Shown: positions 52,181-63,384, counted from the first letter of the stretch. The stretch is DNA of 64,000 bases from Streptococcus cristatus (GCF_001578775.1 NZ_KQ969063.1:63154-127153); one strand, 5' to 3'. Numbers and translations are program-made. The notes: generated by a model from the letters alone, not told the origin.

Positions 52181-53901
52181 TGCACAAGAAAACAGTTATT
52201 GATTTTAAAGAACTGGGTCGGCGCTTGATTTTTAGCCAGCCCATCAAAGAACTCAAAACACGCGAGTTGGCCGAAGTCAGAGCGATTCTGCAAGAAGTTG
52301 AGGACTGGCAGAAAAAGGGATTTTATGCAGTCGGCTATGTCAGCTACGAAGCGGCTCCTGCTTTTGAGAAAAAGCTACAGGTCCACAAAGCCCCTCTGCT
52401 GGGCGAGTACCTGATTTACTTTACCATTCATGACAGAGCTGATGAATCCCCATTCCCTTTGACTTACGACGAGGTAGAAATGCCAGCGCAATGGCAGAGC
52501 CTAACGACTGAGCAAAAGTATGAAAAGGCCATCGGAACCATTCACCACCATATCCGTCAGGGCGATACCTATCAGGTCAACTACACGGTGCAGCTAGGCG
52601 CAGAGCTCAATCCACAGGACAGCTGGGCTATTTACAACCGTCTAGTCGTTGAGCAAAACGCCGCCTACAATGCCTATGTAGAGCACAATCATCAGGCAGT
52701 CTTATCCATCAGTCCTGAGCTCTTTTTCGAGGAGCACCGAGGTGAGCTGACAACACGGCCAATGAAGGGTACTACCAATCGCGGTCTGACAGTCGCTGCT
52801 GACTTGGAACAGGCTAACTGGCTACGCCAGGATCCTAAAAACCGAGCGGAAAATATGATGATCGTTGACTTGCTGCGCAACGACATGAACCGCATTTCAG
52901 AGATTGGCAGTGAACGGGCCGAGCAGCTGTGTCAGGTCGAGCAGTATTCCACCGTCTGGCAAATGACCTCCACCATCAAAAGCCAACTGCGGACTGAGAT
53001 TGGCCTAGGAGAAATTTTTGATGCCCTCTTTCCATGCGGCTCTATCACTGGTGCTCCAAAGATTTCGACCATGGCTATCATCAAAGCGACCGAAAAAGCC
53101 GCCCGCGGTGTCTACTGCGGTACGGTTGGTATCTGCCTGCCAGACCAGAGACGGATTTTCAATGTGGCTATCCGCACCATTCAGCTTGAGGCTGGCAAGG
53201 CGATTTACGGTGTCGGCGGCGGCATCACTTGGGATAGCACATGGGAATCCGAGTACATCGAAACCCAGCAAAAATCGGCTGTTCTTTATCGGAAAAATCC
53301 GCAATTTGACCTGATTACGACAGGGAAGATTGAGCTAGGCCGACTGACCTTCCAAGACCAACATCTGAAGCGACTGCGGGAATCCGCTCGTTACTTTGCT
53401 TATCCATTTGATGAAGAAAAACTGAAGGCAGAGTTGAACCAAACCTTAGCAGAACTGGATCCAAGTACGGACTACCGCCTGCGGATCTCCATCGCAAAAT
53501 CTGGAAAAGTGACCTGCCAGCTAGAAAAGCTACAAGCACTCCCAGAAGCTTTCTGCAAGACCATTCTCGTCCCACAAAATGCCAACTTACAACAGCCTTT
53601 CACCTACTTTAAAACCAGCTATCGGCCACATTTAGACCTAGGCCAGCAGGAGCAGATTTACTACAATGCCCAAGGGCAGCTACTAGAAAGCTCCATCGGC
53701 AACCTAGTCCTCCAGCTGGATGGTCACCTCTACACGCCACCAGTCGAGCTAGGCCTTTTAAATGGCATCTACCGCCAGCATCTCTTAGAAACAGGTCAGG
53801 CCACAGAAAAAATTCTCAGCTTAGATGACTTAAAATCAGCAGAAAAAATCTACGCCTGCAACGCACTGCGAGGCCTTTATGAATTGGAAATAGATAATTA
53901 G
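52180..53901 (+). CDS. pabB: Fused aminodeoxychorismate synthase component I and aminodeoxychorismate lyase
   Basis: 573 aa. The N-terminal PabB part (1 to about 350) makes 4-amino-4-deoxychorismate from chorismate and ammonia. It shows QGDTYQVNYTVQL, TTRPMKGTTNRG, DPKNRAENMMIVDLLRNDMNRI, PCGSITGAPK and IYGVGGGITWDS. The C-terminal class IV aminotransferase-like PabC part (about 370-573; YYNAQGQLLESSIGNLVLQLDG, LLNGIYRQHLLE) releases p-aminobenzoate for folate. No ribosome binding site precedes the ATG, and the mRNA may be leaderless. The stop codon touches repeat copy 2. Confidence 0.93.
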   Translation: MHKKTVIDFKELGRRLIFSQPIKELKTRELAEVRAILQEVEDWQKKGFYAVGYVSYEAAPAFEKKLQVHKAPLLGEYLIYFTIHDRADESPFPLTYDEVEMPAQWQSLTTEQKYEKAIGTIHHHIRQGDTYQVNYTVQLGAELNPQDSWAIYNRLVVEQNAAYNAYVEHNHQAVLSISPELFFEEHRGELTTRPMKGTTNRGLTVAADLEQANWLRQDPKNRAENMMIVDLLRNDMNRISEIGSERAEQLCQVEQYSTVWQMTSTIKSQLRTEIGLGEIFDALFPCGSITGAPKISTMAIIKATEKAARGVYCGTVGICLPDQRRIFNVAIRTIQLEAGKAIYGVGGGITWDSTWESEYIETQQKSAVLYRKNPQFDLITTGKIELGRLTFQDQHLKRLRESARYFAYPFDEEKLKAELNQTLAELDPSTDYRLRISIAKSGKVTCQLEKLQALPEAFCKTILVPQNANLQQPFTYFKTSYRPHLDLGQQEQIYYNAQGQLLESSIGNLVLQLDGHLYTPPVELGLLNGIYRQHLLETGQATEKILSLDDLKSAEKIYACNALRGLYELEIDN

Positions 53902-54080
53902 AGAGTGGGACAGAAATCGGTAATTGGTTAGAATTCGATTTCGTCGTCCCACCTCCGCACAGTTGAGTAGGGCTGTAAAAGCTGATGAAATCAGCGTAGT
54001 AGAGCCCACTCAACCACTGCGTCTTGCTCGACAATCCAAAGACAATTGAGAGGCTAGGACTTTTGTCCCAGCCTCTTTTT
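53901..54080 (+). repeat. Structured intergenic repeat, copy 2 of 4
   Basis: Same element as at 3706-3883, beginning at the last base of the pabB stop codon. The final hairpin is GAGGCTAGGAC-TTTT-GTCCCAGCCTC followed by TTTTTCT, a good terminator for pabB. It differs by a single base in the AATT loop region (GGTTAG for CGTTAG). Confidence 0.92.
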
Positions 54081-54236
54081 CTATAGACCTCAGTCCGCTT
54101 AAACACGAATTATCATTTCTATTTCAAGATTTTAGAAACATTTTAGAATTGCTTGATGAATACTTAATAAGTGTCCGATATACTGGATAGTGAGGAAAGG
54201 ATTTCCAAGAATAATTCAAAAAGGAGAAGTAAAACC

Positions 54237-55166
54237 ATGGAAAATATTTTAGTTTTACAAGGGGTCAGCAAAAAGTTCGGCCAGCAGCAGGCTCTGAGCG
54301 ATGTCAATCTGACCATCAAAAAAGGAGATATCTACGGTCTTATCGGTAAAAACGGAGCTGGTAAAACCACTCTGATTAAAATCATGACCCAGCTGATGCA
54401 TGCCAGCAACGGAACTGTGTCACTCTTTGGTTCCAGCAATCAGGCAGAATGGACACAAGCCCTCAAGAGGGTCGGCTCGGTCATTGAAACGCCCGTTGCC
54501 CACAACCACTTGACCGCCTACGAAAATCTCAGCTACTACTGCAAACTCCGCCAGATACCTAATGCCGAGAAGGCCATCCAAGAAACCTTGGAATACGTGA
54601 ACTTAACAGATACTGGCAAGAAGGAATTCAGAGATTTTTCTCTCGGTATGAAGCAGCGTTTGGGAATTGCCATTGCCTTATTGTCTAAGCCAGATTTGAT
54701 GATTCTAGACGAACCTATCAACGGACTAGATCCCGTCGGCATTAAGGAATTCCGCCAGCTTGTCCAAAAGCTCAATGAAGAGCTAGGCATGACCTTTGTT
54801 ATTTCCAGTCATATTCTATCCGAGCTCTACCTAGTAGCTACGCGCTTTGGCATCATCGACCATGGTCATATGATCAAGGAAATTTCCAAGGCTGAATTTG
54901 AAGAACAAAGCGAAGATTATATCGTCTTGAAAACGGATCATTTGGAGGAGGCCAGCCAGCTGCTCCAAGATCAATTGGGCTACCGCATCAAGGTGGTCAA
55001 TGCTCTCAATGAGATCCATGTCTTTACTCACTCGCACAATATCAACAATATCGTAAAAGAGTTGGTCACAGCTGACTTAGTCATTCAAGAAATCTACTAT
55101 GCACGACAAAATCTCGAAAATTTCTTTACAGATTTAGTTGATCAAAACCAGGGAGGTCTATCATGA
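54237..55166 (+). CDS. ABC transporter ATP-binding protein (BcrA-like)
   Basis: 309 aa. Walker A GKNGAGKTT (38-46), signature FSLGMKQRLGIA (134-145), Walker B LMILDEP (154-160) and SSHIL H-loop. The 60-aa tail after the ATPase core is typical of bacitracin/lantibiotic resistance exporters. Start: ATG 54237 after AAAAAGGAGAAG; an upstream GTG at 54171 lacks a ribosome binding site. Pairs with the next gene (ATGA overlap). Confidence 0.9.
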   Translation: MENILVLQGVSKKFGQQQALSDVNLTIKKGDIYGLIGKNGAGKTTLIKIMTQLMHASNGTVSLFGSSNQAEWTQALKRVGSVIETPVAHNHLTAYENLSYYCKLRQIPNAEKAIQETLEYVNLTDTGKKEFRDFSLGMKQRLGIAIALLSKPDLMILDEPINGLDPVGIKEFRQLVQKLNEELGMTFVISSHILSELYLVATRFGIIDHGHMIKEISKAEFEEQSEDYIVLKTDHLEEASQLLQDQLGYRIKVVNALNEIHVFTHSHNINNIVKELVTADLVIQEIYYARQNLENFFTDLVDQNQGGLS

Positions 55167-55927
55167 TTCAAACAATTCGCGCTGACTTTTACCGCCTCTT
55201 CCACTCCAAGGGCTTTTGGATTACTGAGTTCGTTTTGCTAGTCAATATTCTGCTCGGAGTCATCTATAAGGTTACGAGCAGATTTGGAACATCCATCTCA
55301 ACGGATAGTCAGGATGTCGCTCAGCAAGTACCAGACAAAATGACGGGTATCAATGCCCTTGCCCATTTCTCTGGAAATTCTGACAGTATTATATTTTTCA
55401 CTCTTATTGTCGTCTGCCTCTTATTAGGTGTGGACTTGTCTAGAAAGCTTTATAAAAACAGTCTCGCTCACGGCATTTCACGGACAGAGTTCTTCTTCTC
55501 TAAAACTTTGGTCTCCTTTGTTGTTGCCATCTTCCAATTCATCCTCTTGCTAGGGCTATCCTTCATCATCGCTAGCTCTATCAACGGAATTGGAACAGCT
55601 CCAGCAGGCTTCTTTGGCCAATTTTTAGTAACCATTCTCGTCCAACTCATTGTGACCATCGCTTGGATTGGCATCGTGTCCTTCGTCCTCTATCTCAGCC
55701 ATTCCATTGCTGCTGTCTTTGTTACCTATTTTATCGGAAGCGCCCTGCTTGCCTTTCCAGTCTTACTCTATCCTCATATAGAATTGTTCCGCTATTTAAC
55801 CTTACGATTTGGAATAGAGATGGCTGCGGATCCTGCTGTTGTTTTGCAGGCTAGCTTGGTAGCGATTGCCATAGCAGTCTTCTTCCTAGGCAACAGCCTT
55901 CTCATTTTCAAGAAAAAAGATCTCTAA
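55163..55927 (+). CDS. ABC-2-type permease partner
   Basis: 254 aa, six hydrophobic segments (about 17-38, 72-95, 111-136, 147-175, 178-200, 228-248). LSRKLYKNSLAHGISRTEFFFSKTL is the typical cytoplasmic loop of BcrB/LanF-like permeases. With the ATPase it forms an exporter, perhaps for antimicrobial peptides (inference). It converges on a two-component system that may regulate it. Confidence 0.87.
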   Translation: MIQTIRADFYRLFHSKGFWITEFVLLVNILLGVIYKVTSRFGTSISTDSQDVAQQVPDKMTGINALAHFSGNSDSIIFFTLIVVCLLLGVDLSRKLYKNSLAHGISRTEFFFSKTLVSFVVAIFQFILLLGLSFIIASSINGIGTAPAGFFGQFLVTILVQLIVTIAWIGIVSFVLYLSHSIAAVFVTYFIGSALLAFPVLLYPHIELFRYLTLRFGIEMAADPAVVLQASLVAIAIAVFFLGNSLLIFKKKDL

Positions 55928-55931
55928 AACC

Positions 55932-55970
55932 AAAAAATCAGCTAATCTTCTGACTAGCTGATTCTTTTTT
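55932..55970. terminator. Bidirectional terminator between the ABC permease and histidine kinase
   Basis: AATCAGCTA ... TAGCTGATT stem with A-run before and CTTTTTT after. Confidence 0.85.
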
Positions 55971-56844
55971 ATAAAGCCACAATCAATTCAAACCAATCTC
56001 CCTCTGCTTGAATGGTCAAGTCACCACCCAGGATTTCGACCAGCTGCTGAGTGATATAGAGCCCCAGTCCAGAGGATTCCTCACTGCTGGAGAGATTTTC
56101 AGAATAGAAGCGATTGGTCAGTTTATCCAGATGTAAAATGGGCTTCTGAACCTTATTTTTGACCTGAAAAATAACCTTTTGCCCTTCTTTTTTCAGACTG
56201 ATACTGGCTGCTTCTCGGCCATGTTTGAGGACATTGCTGAGCATGTTCTGGACGATTCGATCAAAGATATCACTGTCCGTTTCCAGAAGCAGATTTTCAG
56301 ATAAATCCACATCTAAATTAATCCCTGCTCGCTGAAAGGCATCATAGTAGGCAAAGAGTTGCTGGGTGACCAGCTGGGATAGGTCTGCCCGCTGAAGGCT
56401 CGGTCGAATAGCTCCTTCCATCAAGCGACGGTATTCCATCAGAGCCTCCAAGCGTCTGGATACCATACCCAGATTCTCTGCAATCTTTTGCAGCTGCTGG
56501 TCCATTTGCTCCTTATCAGCGTCCTTGAGTAGCTGTTGCGTGTAGCCACTAGCAATGGTCAGTGGCGTTCGGATATCGTGGGCAATATTGCTGATGGCCA
56601 TGTCCAAGGTTTTCTTTTCCTGCTGGGTCACAAAGTACATCTTATCAATTTCCTGAAAAAGCTGCTCCACCTCGTCAGTCAGAGCCACTAGACTAGGAGC
56701 TTGATCTCTCAAGGTCAAGCGAACCTGACTTCCTGTACGACGTTTGTCACGGATCTGGCTGATCAGACTACGAATCGTCAGATGATAGCGAACCAGCGAA
56801 ATTGACAAGAAAAGTATGAGCCCGAAGGCTAAAATCAACCACAT
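55969..56844 (-). CDS. Sensor histidine kinase with a single N-terminal membrane helix
   Basis: 291 aa. One TM segment (2-20) and no extracellular domain, so the signal is probably sensed in or at the membrane or delivered by a partner. Phospho-acceptor His89 lies in SNIAHDIRTPLT; N-box DRIVQNMLSNVLKHG; G2 box SSGLGLYITQQL. The G1 Asp-x-Gly segment is not in its usual form (VKNKVQKPILHL), as in several small firmicute kinases. Start ATG 56842-56844 after CAAGGAGGATTAGAT, two bases after the response regulator stop. Confidence 0.9.
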   Translation of the reverse strand: MWLILAFGLILFLSISLVRYHLTIRSLISQIRDKRRTGSQVRLTLRDQAPSLVALTDEVEQLFQEIDKMYFVTQQEKKTLDMAISNIAHDIRTPLTIASGYTQQLLKDADKEQMDQQLQKIAENLGMVSRRLEALMEYRRLMEGAIRPSLQRADLSQLVTQQLFAYYDAFQRAGINLDVDLSENLLLETDSDIFDRIVQNMLSNVLKHGREAASISLKKEGQKVIFQVKNKVQKPILHLDKLTNRFYSENLSSSEESSGLGLYITQQLVEILGGDLTIQAEGDWFELIVAL

Positions 56845-56846
56845 AT

Positions 56847-57527
56847 CTAATCCTCCTTGAGCCGCACACCCAGACCCCAAATAGTCTCGATATAGTCTGT
56901 CGAACGATCCAACTGGGCTAATTTCTTACGAAGATTACTGAGATGGGCATTGAGCGTATTGTCGCCTGGCAGATAGGTCTCCTCCCAGACCGACTCATAC
57001 AGCTCCTCCTTGGTAAAAATCTTTTTAGGATGAGCCAGCAAGGTCTGGAAGATCTGAAATTCCTTTTTCCCCAGCCGCATAGACTGGTCACCAGAAGCAA
57101 TTTCAAAGGTATCTGGCAGAAGCCGGATGTTTTTGATCAAGGTCCCCCCAGCAGGCTTAGACTGGGGCTGCTGACTACCTCGCAGTTGGACAGTGACACG
57201 CGCCGCCACTTCGTCTAGATTAAAAGGCTTGACAATGTAGTCATTGGCACCGTCCAGCAGATACTGGCTCACGAGACTCTTTTCGCCCAAAGCTGTCAGC
57301 ATGACTACCGGCACCTGACTGGTCTTGCGAATTTCCCTCAGCACCTCATCGCCATTTTTTCCAGGCAGCATAATATCCAGCAGGACTAGATGAATCTCTT
57401 CTTCCGCAAAAATCCGCAGTCCCTCGGTTCCAGAATAAGCTGAAAACACGACGTGCTCCTTCGTAAAGAGATTTTTCAAAATCTCATGAATATCATTGTT
57501 GTCTTCAATTAGTAAAAGATTGGCCAT
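56847..57527 (-). CDS. OmpR-family response regulator
   Basis: 226 aa. Receiver domain with acidic pocket LLIEDNND, phospho-acceptor Asp51 in LVLLDIMLPG, Thr in MLTALG and Lys100 in DYIVKPF. C-terminal OmpR/PhoB winged helix (about 130-226; RLGKKEFQIFQTLLAHPKKIFTKEEL). ATGs lie at 57533 and 57527; GGAG is correctly spaced for 57527. First gene of the RR-HK pair. Confidence 0.93.
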   Translation of the reverse strand: MANLLLIEDNNDIHEILKNLFTKEHVVFSAYSGTEGLRIFAEEEIHLVLLDIMLPGKNGDEVLREIRKTSQVPVVMLTALGEKSLVSQYLLDGANDYIVKPFNLDEVAARVTVQLRGSQQPQSKPAGGTLIKNIRLLPDTFEIASGDQSMRLGKKEFQIFQTLLAHPKKIFTKEELYESVWEETYLPGDNTLNAHLSNLRKKLAQLDRSTDYIETIWGLGVRLKED

Positions 57528-57609
57528 TCTCATTCTCCAATAGCTTGATAAAACTAGTGTAGCAAGGATGAGCCAGCAAGTCAATCAAATATAAACGATG
57601 CAAAAGAAA

Positions 57610-57787
57610 GAGAGTGGGACAGAAATCGGTAATTCGTTAGAATTCGATTTCGTCGTCCCACCTCCGCACAGTTGAGTAGGGCTGTAAAAGCTGATGAAAT
57701 TAGCGTAATAGAGCCCACTCAACCACTGCGTCTTGCTCGACAATCCAAAGACAATTGAGAGGCTAGGACTTTTGTCCCAGCCTCCTT
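57610..57787 (+). repeat. Structured intergenic repeat, copy 3 of 4
   Basis: Same element. The centre has ATTAGC for ATCAGC, which keeps the stem by a G-T pair, and GTAATAG for GTAGTAG in the unpaired part. It lies between the response regulator start and the bglA stop; its terminator arm faces the end of bglA. Confidence 0.92.
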
Positions 57788-57791
57788 TATG

Positions 57792-59267
<1,476 letters not shown>

Positions 59268-59420
59268 TTATATTATAGCTCCTTCTGTAAACCTTTTCTT
59301 ATAAAAAACTGCGAAATACTGATACTATTCTACTATTTTGTTTTATTCGACAAATTTTCAGAGTCTGGTTCTTTAAAAAAATCATCTTTTAAGAAAAAGG
59401 CAATTAGCCTCTCCTGAAAC

Positions 59421-59450
59421 AAAAAAGAAGACTGAAAATCAGTCTTCTCT
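59421..59450 (-). terminator. Terminator of the SemiSWEET gene
   Basis: AGAAGACTGA-N3-TCAGTCTTCT perfect stem; minus strand continues TTTTTTGTTTC. Confidence 0.85.
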
Positions 59451-59458
59451 TATTCCTC

Positions 59459-59719
59459 TTAAATCAAAGCCGTGATGGCCGTCACCAGCCCAAAAATAAT
59501 TCCTGGTGCATTAGCTGCTGCAAGCGGAATATCTCTTTCTTTTTTGAACAAGCCATAGTAGACCCAAAGGCTACAGTTGATTGCTGCGACGAGCGGTTGG
59601 ATAAAATTCCCTTTTTGACCCGCTAGGTTGTTCATGATTTGTGGAAAATAAGACACATACATCATTACGGACATAAAGGTTGCACCCCAACCTAAAATTT
59701 TCATTTGTTTTTCAGACAT
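59459..59719 (-). CDS. SemiSWEET sugar transporter
   Basis: 86 aa, three TM helices (about 8-27, 39-56, 64-84). MYVSYFPQIMNN carries the Pro-Gln of the PQ-loop family in helix 1, and NCSLWVYYGLFKK carries the substrate-facing Asn and Trp region. SemiSWEETs work as homodimers for facilitated sugar (or other small-solute) diffusion. Start ATG 59717-59719 after GAAAGAGGTATTAAAA; a start at 59737 would place that site inside the gene. Confidence 0.88.
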   Translation of the reverse strand: MSEKQMKILGWGATFMSVMMYVSYFPQIMNNLAGQKGNFIQPLVAAINCSLWVYYGLFKKERDIPLAAANAPGIIFGLVTAITALI

Positions 59720-59845
59720 TTTTAATACCTCTTTCATTTTCGGTTATATTTTATAACGATAGTCCAAAACAATCAAGCCCTTTTTCCCCTTTGTTATGAA
59801 GATGTAAACTATCACAATCCTATGATAAGTAAAAAGATAAAGAAA

Positions 59846-59871
59846 AAGACCGGATTGCTCCGATCTTTTCA
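59846..59871. terminator. Terminator downstream of spxB
   Basis: AAAAGA-CGG ... CCG-TCTTTT stem flanked by A and T-rich runs on both sides, 68 bases after the spxB stop. Confidence 0.7.
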
Positions 59872-59938
59872 AGTTCTGCTCTAAGAAAATCAAAGAATAA
59901 AATTTACAAAGTTTACATTTGATTTTCGATGAGAGGAA

Positions 59939-61714
59939 TTATTTAATTGCGCGTGATTGCAATCCTTCTTCTTCTAGGAAGAAACGGAATGGTACGAGTT
60001 CTTCTGCTTCATATTTTTCCTTGAAGGCTTTGATGGCTTCTTCTGAGTGAAGTTTTGGATCGAGCTCAAGCACTTCTACAGGAAGTGGACGGTGTTGCGT
60101 GATGCGAGCATCGATGACAACAGTTTTACCTTCTTTGTTGAGTTTAACAGCTTCTGCAACGACTGCGTCGATGTCTTCGATACGGTCAACGGTAAATCCA
60201 ACAGCTCCTTGTGCTTCAGCAATTTTCGCGTAGTCAGCATTTGTGAAATCTACACCAAACAAGTGTTTGTTTGTGTCTTCGTATTTGTTCTTGATGAAGC
60301 CGTACTCAGCATTTGAGAAGACAAGGTTGATAACTGGAAGGTCGTATTGAACGTTTGTAATCACGTCTGGGTAGCACATGTTGAATGCACCGTCACCCAT
60401 GATGTTCCATACTTGGCGATCTGGATTGTCTTTCTTAGCAGCGATACCACCAGGAAGGGCAATACCCATTGTCGCAAAGAGTGGAGATGTACGCCACATG
60501 TTCTTAGGTGTCATGTGAAGGTGACGAGTTGATGTTTGAGTTGTGTTACCTACGTCGATTGAGTAGATAGCATCTTGATCAGCGTATTTGTTAACTGCAT
60601 TGTAAACTTGGTACAATTGCAATTCACCCTCAGTTTTACCTTCGAGTTTGTTCATGTAATCACGCCAGTTTTGGTTGTTCTTCACGTTTGCACGCCACCA
60701 TGGAGTAGATTCTACTGGGTTTACTTTGTCAAGGATTGCTTTCGCTGCTTGACCTGCGTCACCAAGGATTGAAGCGTCAAGGGCATGACGTTTACCAAGT
60801 TTGTATGGATCGATATCGACTTGGATGAATTTTTCAGTGTTCTTGAAGGCTTCGTAAACTTCAGCAAATGGGAAGTTTGAACCAAGGAAAAGAACTGTGT
60901 CTGCTTCAAAGACAACTTCGTTGGCTGGTTTCCAACCAACACGGTAAGCAGAACCAGTCAAACCTTCGTAGTTCCATTCAAACGCTTCAAAGTTTTTACC
61001 AGTTGTGATGATTGGTGCTTTGATTTTACGTGACAATTCAGTAATCACTTCACCAGCTTTGACACCACCGTAACCAGCGTAGATCACTGGACGCTCAGCA
61101 TTGTTCAAGATTTCAACCGCTTTGTCGATTTCAACTTCGTTCAAGGCAGGAGCGATGAATGAACGCTCGTAAGAACCTGAACCGTAGTATGAATTTTCGT
61201 CGATTTCTTGGAAACCGAAGTTTACTGGGATTTCAACAACGGCTGGACCTTTTTTAGAAACTGCAGCACGGCAAGCTTCGTCAATTACTTTTGGCAATTG
61301 CTCAGCGTAAGCGACACGTTTGTTGTAAACAGCGATACCGTTGTACATTGGGTTTTGGTTGAGCTCTTGGAAGGCATCCATGTTGAGTTCGTTGACTGGA
61401 CGTGATCCAAGGATAGCAAGGAATGGAGTGTTATCCATAGCTGCATCGTAAACACCGTTAATCAAGTGAGTCGCACCTGGACCACCTGAACCAACTGCAA
61501 CCCCGATTGAGCCGCCGAATTTAGCCTGCATAACGGCAGCGAGAGCACCGGTTTCTTCGTGGCGAACTTGCAAGAAGCGGATATCTTTGTCTTCAGCCAA
61601 AGCATCCATGAGTGAGCTGAGTGTTCCTGATGGGATACCGTAGATGGTGTCTACGCCCCATGTCTTCAATACGTTGAGCATTGCTGCAGATGCAGTAATT
61701 TTCCCTTGAGTCAT
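59939..61714 (-). CDS. spxB: Pyruvate oxidase SpxB
   Basis: 591 aa FAD- and thiamine-diphosphate-dependent enzyme. Pyruvate + O2 + phosphate gives acetyl phosphate, CO2 and H2O2, the main peroxide source used by oral streptococci against competitors. TPP-binding [18 protein letters not shown]-terminal TPP Glu in [13 protein letters not shown], and the FAD-domain PVIYAGYGG are visible. Very strong codon bias suggests high expression. Start after GAAGGAGAGTTATT. A cre-like palindrome upstream fits CcpA control described for oral streptococci. Confidence 0.96.
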   Translation of the reverse strand: MTQGKITASAAMLNVLKTWGVDTIYGIPSGTLSSLMDALAEDKDIRFLQVRHEETGALAAVMQAKFGGSIGVAVGSGGPGATHLINGVYDAAMDNTPFLAILGSRPVNELNMDAFQELNQNPMYNGIAVYNKRVAYAEQLPKVIDEACRAAVSKKGPAVVEIPVNFGFQEIDENSYYGSGSYERSFIAPALNEVEIDKAVEILNNAERPVIYAGYGGVKAGEVITELSRKIKAPIITTGKNFEAFEWNYEGLTGSAYRVGWKPANEVVFEADTVLFLGSNFPFAEVYEAFKNTEKFIQVDIDPYKLGKRHALDASILGDAGQAAKAILDKVNPVESTPWWRANVKNNQNWRDYMNKLEGKTEGELQLYQVYNAVNKYADQDAIYSIDVGNTTQTSTRHLHMTPKNMWRTSPLFATMGIALPGGIAAKKDNPDRQVWNIMGDGAFNMCYPDVITNVQYDLPVINLVFSNAEYGFIKNKYEDTNKHLFGVDFTNADYAKIAEAQGAVGFTVDRIEDIDAVVAEAVKLNKEGKTVVIDARITQHRPLPVEVLELDPKLHSEEAIKAFKEKYEAEELVPFRFFLEEEGLQSRAIK

Positions 61715-61758
61715 AATAACTCTCCTTCAAAATTAAATTATTTATCGAAAACTTTCAG

Positions 61759-61780
61759 ATAATATAATGAAAACGTTTCA
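61759..61780 (-). promoter_or_regulatory. spxB upstream region with cre-like palindrome and -10 element
   Basis: TGAAAACGTTTCA (61768-61780), a CcpA-type palindrome, immediately upstream of a minus-strand TATATTAT (61766-61759) that can serve as the -10 box. No convincing -35 hexamer is seen. It lies about 50 bases before the start codon. Confidence 0.65.
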
Positions 61781-62048
61781 ATAAACTTACTCTACAAATT
61801 TATCACTTTTTCCACCGCTTGTATAAGAATATGCTCAGGAACGCTTTAGAACTATTACATAACAATTATGAGATTTTTCTGACTTTTGAAATGTATATTA
61901 TAATAGATTTCAGAAAAAGGTGAACGTGACTCTCGCTGACCTTTGAAACTGGGGAAGATTTTAATTCAGAGCAAATTAGAAATTTAAGGGCTAAACATGC
62001 TATAATATTGATAGGTAAACGAAAACATTCCAAATAGTAGGTGAAAAG
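61781..62048. other. Intergenic region upstream of spxB and the acetyltransferase gene
   Basis: AT-rich divergent region; contains promoter-like TATAAT (about 62001-62006, plus strand) before the acetyltransferase. No gene seen. Confidence 0.5.
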
Positions 62049-62486
62049 ATGATCAGAGAAGCCAGTCCAAACGACCTAGATGAATTACTCCATTTATATC
62101 TCTCCTTGCACGAGACGGCCATTCCAGAAAAAAGTCCAACCTTACAAAAAATCTGGCAGCGCATGGTAGAAGACCCAGACCACCATATCATTGTCAAAGT
62201 GCTTGACGGAAAGATTGTTTCTTCTTGTATTTGTGTCGTCATTCCCAATCTCACGAGAGGACTACGCCCCTACGCCTTGATTGAAAATGTCGTTACTCAT
62301 CATAACTTTAGAGGCAAGGGCTATGCTAGTGAATGCCTTGATTTTGCTAAAAAATTAGCGACCGAAGCCAATTGCTACAAAATGATGCTGCTGACGGGCT
62401 CCAAGAAAGAAAGCACCTGGGAATTTTATAAACGGGCTGGCTACAACCACCAAGACAAAACAGCCTTTATCCAGTGGCTAGACTAA
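62049..62486 (+). CDS. GNAT-family N-acetyltransferase
   Basis: 145 aa. IREASPNDLDELLHLYLSLHE start; acetyl-CoA loop in HHNFRGKGYASECLDFA (motif A, R-G-K-G-Y-A); ends with GFYKRAGY-like WEFYKRAGYNHQDK. Start after GTAGGTGAAAAG. The acceptor substrate is unknown. Confidence 0.9.
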   Translation: MIREASPNDLDELLHLYLSLHETAIPEKSPTLQKIWQRMVEDPDHHIIVKVLDGKIVSSCICVVIPNLTRGLRPYALIENVVTHHNFRGKGYASECLDFAKKLATEANCYKMMLLTGSKKESTWEFYKRAGYNHQDKTAFIQWLD

Positions 62487-62519
62487 AGCAAGCAAAAATC
62501 TCTAGTGAATATAGAAAAC

Positions 62520-62694
62520 GAGGCTGGGACAAAAGTCCTAGCCTCTCAATTGTCTTTGGATCGTCGAGCAAGACGCAGTGGTTGAGTGGGCTCTACTAAG
62601 CTGATTTCATCAGCTTTTACAGCCCTACTCAACTGTGCGGAGGTGGGACGACGAAATCGAATTCTAACGAATTACCGATTTCTGTCCCACTCTC
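62520..62694 (-). repeat. Structured intergenic repeat, copy 4 of 4 (inverted)
   Basis: Same element in the opposite orientation to the other three. It reads GAGGCTGGGAC on the plus strand and ends TCTGTCCCACTC. Loop variation: CTTAG in place of CGTAG. It lies between the acetyltransferase and SGNH hydrolase genes, whose ends face each other. Confidence 0.92.
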
Positions 62695-62751
62695 GTTTTG
62701 AAATTTCAATTTTAACTGCTTGAATAGGCAAGCTAAGATAGAAGTATTTTC

Positions 62752-63384
62752 TCAAAGATAAGGCTGAAGAGCTTTTGACAACGTCGCATAGCCAGCAATG
62801 GTCAAATGTAAGCCATCCGTCGTAAAATCCTCCCGCAGCTGACCGCTCTCATCCAAGAAGTTATCATAAAGGTCGAGAAAATGGACATTGGTATAGATGC
62901 TTGCTAGGTCTTGGTAGGCACGATTGAGGGCTTGGATTTTCTCGTTCGTTCGGATATAAACCGTCCCTTTGTACTGCTCCTGCTCATTCACAGGCAGGAC
63001 GGACAGCAACTGGATCTGAGCCAGAGGATAGTCGCGGGAAATCTCCTGAACAACCGCTTCCAGATTGGCCAAGGTTTCAGTCTGAGCCATCTCCTTGCCA
63101 ATGTCGTTGGTTCCAATCAGGAGAAAAACCTTGTCCAGAGCCTGCCCAAAAAGATGGGCATCCAAGTTCTCTAAAAGCAAATCAGTCTTGTAGCCACGAA
63201 TGCCACGATTGACCAAAGTTTTAGGGCTTTGCAATAGCTCATGCAGCGGAAAATATTCCACAATCGAATCACCGATAAAAATAATCGCTGGCTCTTTTAC
63301 TGCAAGCTGATTCAGATCCCGATAATTTTTCTGGATCTTTGCCTGCTCATTTAAAAGCCACTGTTCTAATAGTTGAACTGCCAT
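62752..63384 (-). CDS. SGNH/GDSL-type esterase or lipase
   Basis: 210 aa. Catalytic Ser in FIGDSIVEYFP, block III GTNDIG, and catalytic Asp/His in DGLHLTIAGY, the four SGNH blocks in order. It resembles platelet-activating-factor acetylhydrolase-like proteins. No signal peptide. The start follows AAAAAAGGAGTCTAA and lies 38 bases inside the preceding HAD gene. Substrate unknown. Confidence 0.9.
   Translation of the reverse strand: MAVQLLEQWLLNEQAKIQKNYRDLNQLAVKEPAIIFIGDSIVEYFPLHELLQSPKTLVNRGIRGYKTDLLLENLDAHLFGQALDKVFLLIGTNDIGKEMAQTETLANLEAVVQEISRDYPLAQIQLLSVLPVNEQEQYKGTVYIRTNEKIQALNRAYQDLASIYTNVHFLDLYDNFLDESGQLREDFTTDGLHLTIAGYATLSKALQPYL

Noticed and set aside
53816-54106. Minus-strand 96-codon frame through repeat copy 2, and similar frames in the other copies
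   Set aside because: The same peptide (SSKTQWLSGLYYADFISFYS) appears wherever the repeat lies, with no ribosome binding site. It is a by-product of the repeat, and in copy 1 it falsely extends the WYL regulator.
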